The notes beneath the pieces were generated by a model. It had not been told where the DNA came from. It was given only the letters and a program-made list of their open reading frames with translations, and did not search any database. The position numbers were made by a program, and so were the translations under genes. DNA of 60,770 bases from Gnetum montanum (lineage: Eukaryota > Streptophyta > Gnetopsida > Gnetales > Gnetaceae): the NCBI GenBank assembly GCA_015680685.1, contig MNCI01006016.1, positions 5,120 to 65,889 on the forward strand, read 5' to 3'. Below, in pieces: positions 57,866-60,770 of this stretch (position 1 is its first letter; every line of letters starts with the position of its first letter).

Positions 57866-57869
57866 TATT

Positions 57870-58620
57870 TTCTTGCATTGCTATGTTGCGAGGTGAACCT
57901 TTTTTGGGTTCAACTTACTATTGAATGCTAGTTGCAAGTTGGCCATCGAGAAGATGGGCTTTGTTTTGATGCATCCATATCGCATCTGTAGGATAGGTGT
58001 TTCCACCCAAGGATAAGTCATGTTACATCCACCAATAGGGAGATCACAAAAATATTGACACAAACCAATAGCAAATATAGGTGAGACTAGAGCACAAAAT
58101 TGAACGATGCTATTTGGGCATACCACTCCACATGGAAACTCTCTATAGGCTACTCTCCCTATGAGTTAGTGTATGGTAAACTTCCAACACTTCATATCGA
58201 AGTTGAGCTCCATACGCTATCTATAGCATGTGACCTCAACCTTGACCTCAGTCTAGCATAGAAAGAACAGTTAATTAACCTTAACTTGCTAGATGAAAAT
58301 TGATTAACTGCCCTGTCATCCAACGAATTGCACAAGGCCTTCAACAAGTAATGTCATGACCTAAAAATTAGGAAAGTTACATACCAACTAGGAGATAAGG
58401 TTCTCTATTGGAATCCCACACATGTGCCACAATGAACTAAATTTCAAACACTATGGGAAGGATCGTATATCATTCATAAAACTATTCCTTCAGGGGCCAT
58501 GATGATCTATAAACTTGAAAGCCTAGATAGGAAATTATTAGTCAACATCCAACAAACCAAACCTTTCCATGAGCCTAAAATGGAAAGTACTAATACTACC
58601 TCTATTAATGGACAACCTTG
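57870..58620 (+). pseudogene. Ty3/gypsy integrase C-terminal fragment
   Basis: From about 58096 the frame reads DAIWAYHSTWKLSIGYSPYE, LVYGKLPTLHIEVELHTLS, LNLDLSLA, KVTYQLGDKVLYWNPTHV, and TLWEGSYIIHKTIPSGAMMI. These are the end of the integrase core and its C-terminal domain (GDKVL(L/Y), W-x-GP-(F)-x-(V/I)), as in Tat/Athila-type gypsy pol. It is followed by CAGTCGTGGGGGAGATGG at 58651, a likely polypurine tract. It differs clearly from the F3 integrase at 45320, so it belongs to another element. Confidence 0.82.
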
Positions 58621-58669
58621 TTCATTATTTTGGATCTCCTCCTTCCAACTCAGTCGTGGGGGAGATGGC

Positions 58670-59600
58670 CCTTAGTTCCTTTGTCTTTTTTTTTACACAT
58701 TCTTCATCTTTACTCTTTTTTGTTTTATACCATCGTTAAATTTTTTACTATTTCTTTCTCTATTACATTTTGTTTGAATTATTTTCACTCGTTGTATAAT
58801 AAGTGCTCATGATGGTGGATTTTACTATAATGGTGTTGATTGCTAATATTTGGTTTTTACCTTTGACTTTTAATGTTGATGCTAAGATATGGTTTCTTTT
58901 GATAAAACATGCAATGAATCCACATCATCCATTCATCCATACAACTCCATGGTATCCCTTTGTTTTGGAAATGTATTGTCCCTTTTTCTAAGCAAACTTA
59001 TTAATGAATTGATGGCTTGGTATTCTTCAAACCAAGGAAAGATACAAATGGATTGAAAAAGATGTGGCTTCAATGGGATTCAACGCATTTGTGTTGGCTA
59101 TTCTCTTGGGTACTTAGATGTTTTTCATAGGCTTTCTGCCATTTCACTATTGACCAATATTAGGAAGTTGACTAAATCAAATAAGTCTTTGCATGGTGTG
59201 GTTCTTAAAGAAAAAAAAAACAACTTGTGGAAATTCAAAGCACACCCCTTAAACATAATAAAGTAACATGGGCTACAAGCATTGGTTATTGTTGGCACAT
59301 TTGGCCATTACATGGAGTAGTTGGAATATTTTGTTCAGTTGGAATATTTTGTTCAAAATATGAGCAAAATCCCTAGTTGTAAATTTGCAGTTTAGTATTA
59401 TGAGTAATGGGTATTCTTGGAGAAGAAAGCTTGGTAAATAATGTTGATGATTTAAGCCTTCTTGGAAAGTAAATTAAAGTACCAAGATATTTTCTTGAGT
59501 GAAGGTTGGAATAAAAAAGAGAAGGATTATTTACCACAAGAAAGCATACTACCTGATTAATATTGGCAAAATAAACAACACCGTGGGTAGTGGATTATCA
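58670..59600. other. No gene seen
   Basis: T-rich DNA after the integrase fragment (a T-rich block at 58680-58760), then nondescript sequence with a directly repeated TTGGAATATTTTGTTCA at about 59319 and 59338. No LTR border is recognised. Confidence 0.5.
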
Positions 59601-60770
59601 AAAATCGGCTAAAGAGTCCAACTAGTTTTGAATTCGTAATTATCAAAGGGTGTAAAGGTTTCTATATTGCAAAAAACCAAAATTCACGTATGACCTGAGA
59701 CCCATTGTTAACGCTGCTGGGAAAAACAAAATTAGAAAAAAAAGAACGAAGCTGAATGCCGTGGTATTGGGGTGTTTCCTTTGGCTTGCTGGTTCTAGAC
59801 TGCGTCCACGTACTAGTTGGAGCTATGTTGTCGACTCGTTAGACGCCAAACCTAAGTTCGTGAAGCGCATGGGAGGTCCTTCTTGCACCGATGAGCCGTT
59901 TTAACAGGGGTTTCAGGCAGCAATCACATGGAGAATATTGGACAGAACTAAGACCAATGGAGGGCAGAACGTAGGGATTAAACAACAAAGAAAAAATTGA
60001 AACCCTTTGTATACAATACACGGAGAAAGACGTCCCGTTTTTTTCGAGCCCCGATTCTATTTTTGTCGTAGGTCATAGCAGTTTCAGTTGCACGGGCAGC
60101 AACGGCTCTAAAGGTTCCTGTGGTTTCAGCGACTGCAGATTCACAACACATTCATCCTTGGTCCTGTAATCAATGACAATGGTGGAGACAAACAAAAACA
60201 AGAAATGCAAGAAGCCCTAAACCAATTTTGGGGGCAAAACAAAAAAATCTTTGGCAATCAAAACCCTATGTTTGAGACAGTATGCTTAGCGCATCATTCT
60301 TCAAGAAAATCCTTCTTCTCCAGCACGTGACGACAGAGCCAGATGCAGTTGTAGAGCCTTCTCCTACGGTGATCGTTAGTTATGGTTTTGCAGGGCCTTA
60401 TTGTGCGGTGGCAGTTTGAATCTACGGTTTGGGATGATGCTGCATTTTGAATCTTGATTCAAACATGTGTCGGTTCTTGCAGGTTTTGTGCAGAAATGAG
60501 AGAAAGACCGTTGTCCTGGACCTGTGATTGAGCCTCTACACGATTTACAGGGAAGACAAGAAGAATCGTTTAAGGACGTAACTTTGCCGCTTTCACCAAG
60601 AATTATTTGATTACTTCTGCCGCTCAAAGTATATGGTTAAGATGGAGTATAAATTAACCAACAATATATATATATCCATCATATGAAGTACCCATTGTAT
60701 GAAGCCTTGATTTAAAAACTTGCCTTCAATTATCCCAAGTCATGAAAAATTATTTTAAAACATATAAGTT
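59600..60770. other. Possible gene-edge region
   Basis: Base composition becomes more balanced and CpG more frequent (GACTGCGTCCACGTAC near 59799, GCACCGATGAGCCG near 59885). On the minus strand, open pieces 60627-60376 (MSGRSNQIILGESGK, CLPCKSCRGSITGPG), about 60187-60066 and 60021-59839 lie in a row. An acceptor-like TCATTGATTACAG precedes TKDECVVNLQSLKPQE near 60165. GCCCTAAACC and AAACCCTATG near 60215-60270 resemble plant telo-box-type promoter or leader motifs. I do not recognise a product. It may be the 5' part of a gene or a promoter; it does not match the three LTR families. Confidence 0.35.

Overview
The window is nuclear DNA of a seed plant with a large, slowly purged genome. I infer a gymnosperm such as a conifer, because almost everything is old, stop-riddled LTR retrotransposon sequence nested several layers deep, with 0.6-1.9 kb LTRs and very little gene sequence. 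Nothing bacterial, organellar or CRISPR-like is present. It is draft sequence: a 93-N gap at 11914-12006, single Ns at 405, 51376 and 56155, and a 22-G run at 56132-56153.

Three LTR families account for most of it. F1 (LTRs begin TGATRAATC, end CACTCATCA, carry GATATC repeats and a tRNA-Asp-type primer-binding site) is a Ty3/gypsy-type family whose longest copy here has gag and a second, unrecognised ~925-codon ORF but no pol. F2 is a Ty1/copia element of Sirevirus type. F3 (LTRs begin TGAAACACC and carry GCTATGCT..AGCATAGC palindromes) is a Ty3/gypsy element of the Tat/Ogre type with two RNase H domains.

Layout. 1-1355: internally deleted F1 element (LTR, 186 bp, LTR). 1356-17190: F2 copia element whose 5' LTR holds an F1 solo LTR (2186-3053) and whose RNase H domain is split by a complete 9.1-kb F1 element (6909-16001); both insertions keep 5-bp target duplications. 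17192-21047: 5'-truncated F1 element with a second copy of the long ORF. 21048-24970: low-copy-looking stretch with gene-like exons at 21.7-22.6 kb. 24971-26480: diverged F1 LTR and a GAGACATCT-rich LTR-like segment ending in an (AG)n microsatellite. 27480-28549: intronless, broken CCR4-type deadenylase pseudogene on the minus strand. 28550-48445: F3 element with gag, a duplicated protease segment, a reverse-oriented pol-less insertion (about 36.66-42.23 kb), then RT, RNase H, second RNase H and integrase, and a truncated 3' LTR. 50418-53905: second F3 element (LTR plus gag). 53906-57865: inverted F3 3' LTR and flank, itself split by an F3-like solo LTR (54334-56320, target duplication GCAAT). 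57870-58620: integrase C-terminal fragment. 59600-60770: higher-complexity sequence that may be the edge of a gene.

No protein-coding gene in the window is demonstrably intact. The sequence is best read as a stratigraphy of insertions. The most notable points are the unrecognised long ORF kept in two pol-less elements, the independent occurrence of short palindrome arrays upstream of the TATA box in three unrelated LTR families, and the CCR4 retropseudogene. Similarities are by-eye comparisons; no database search was run.
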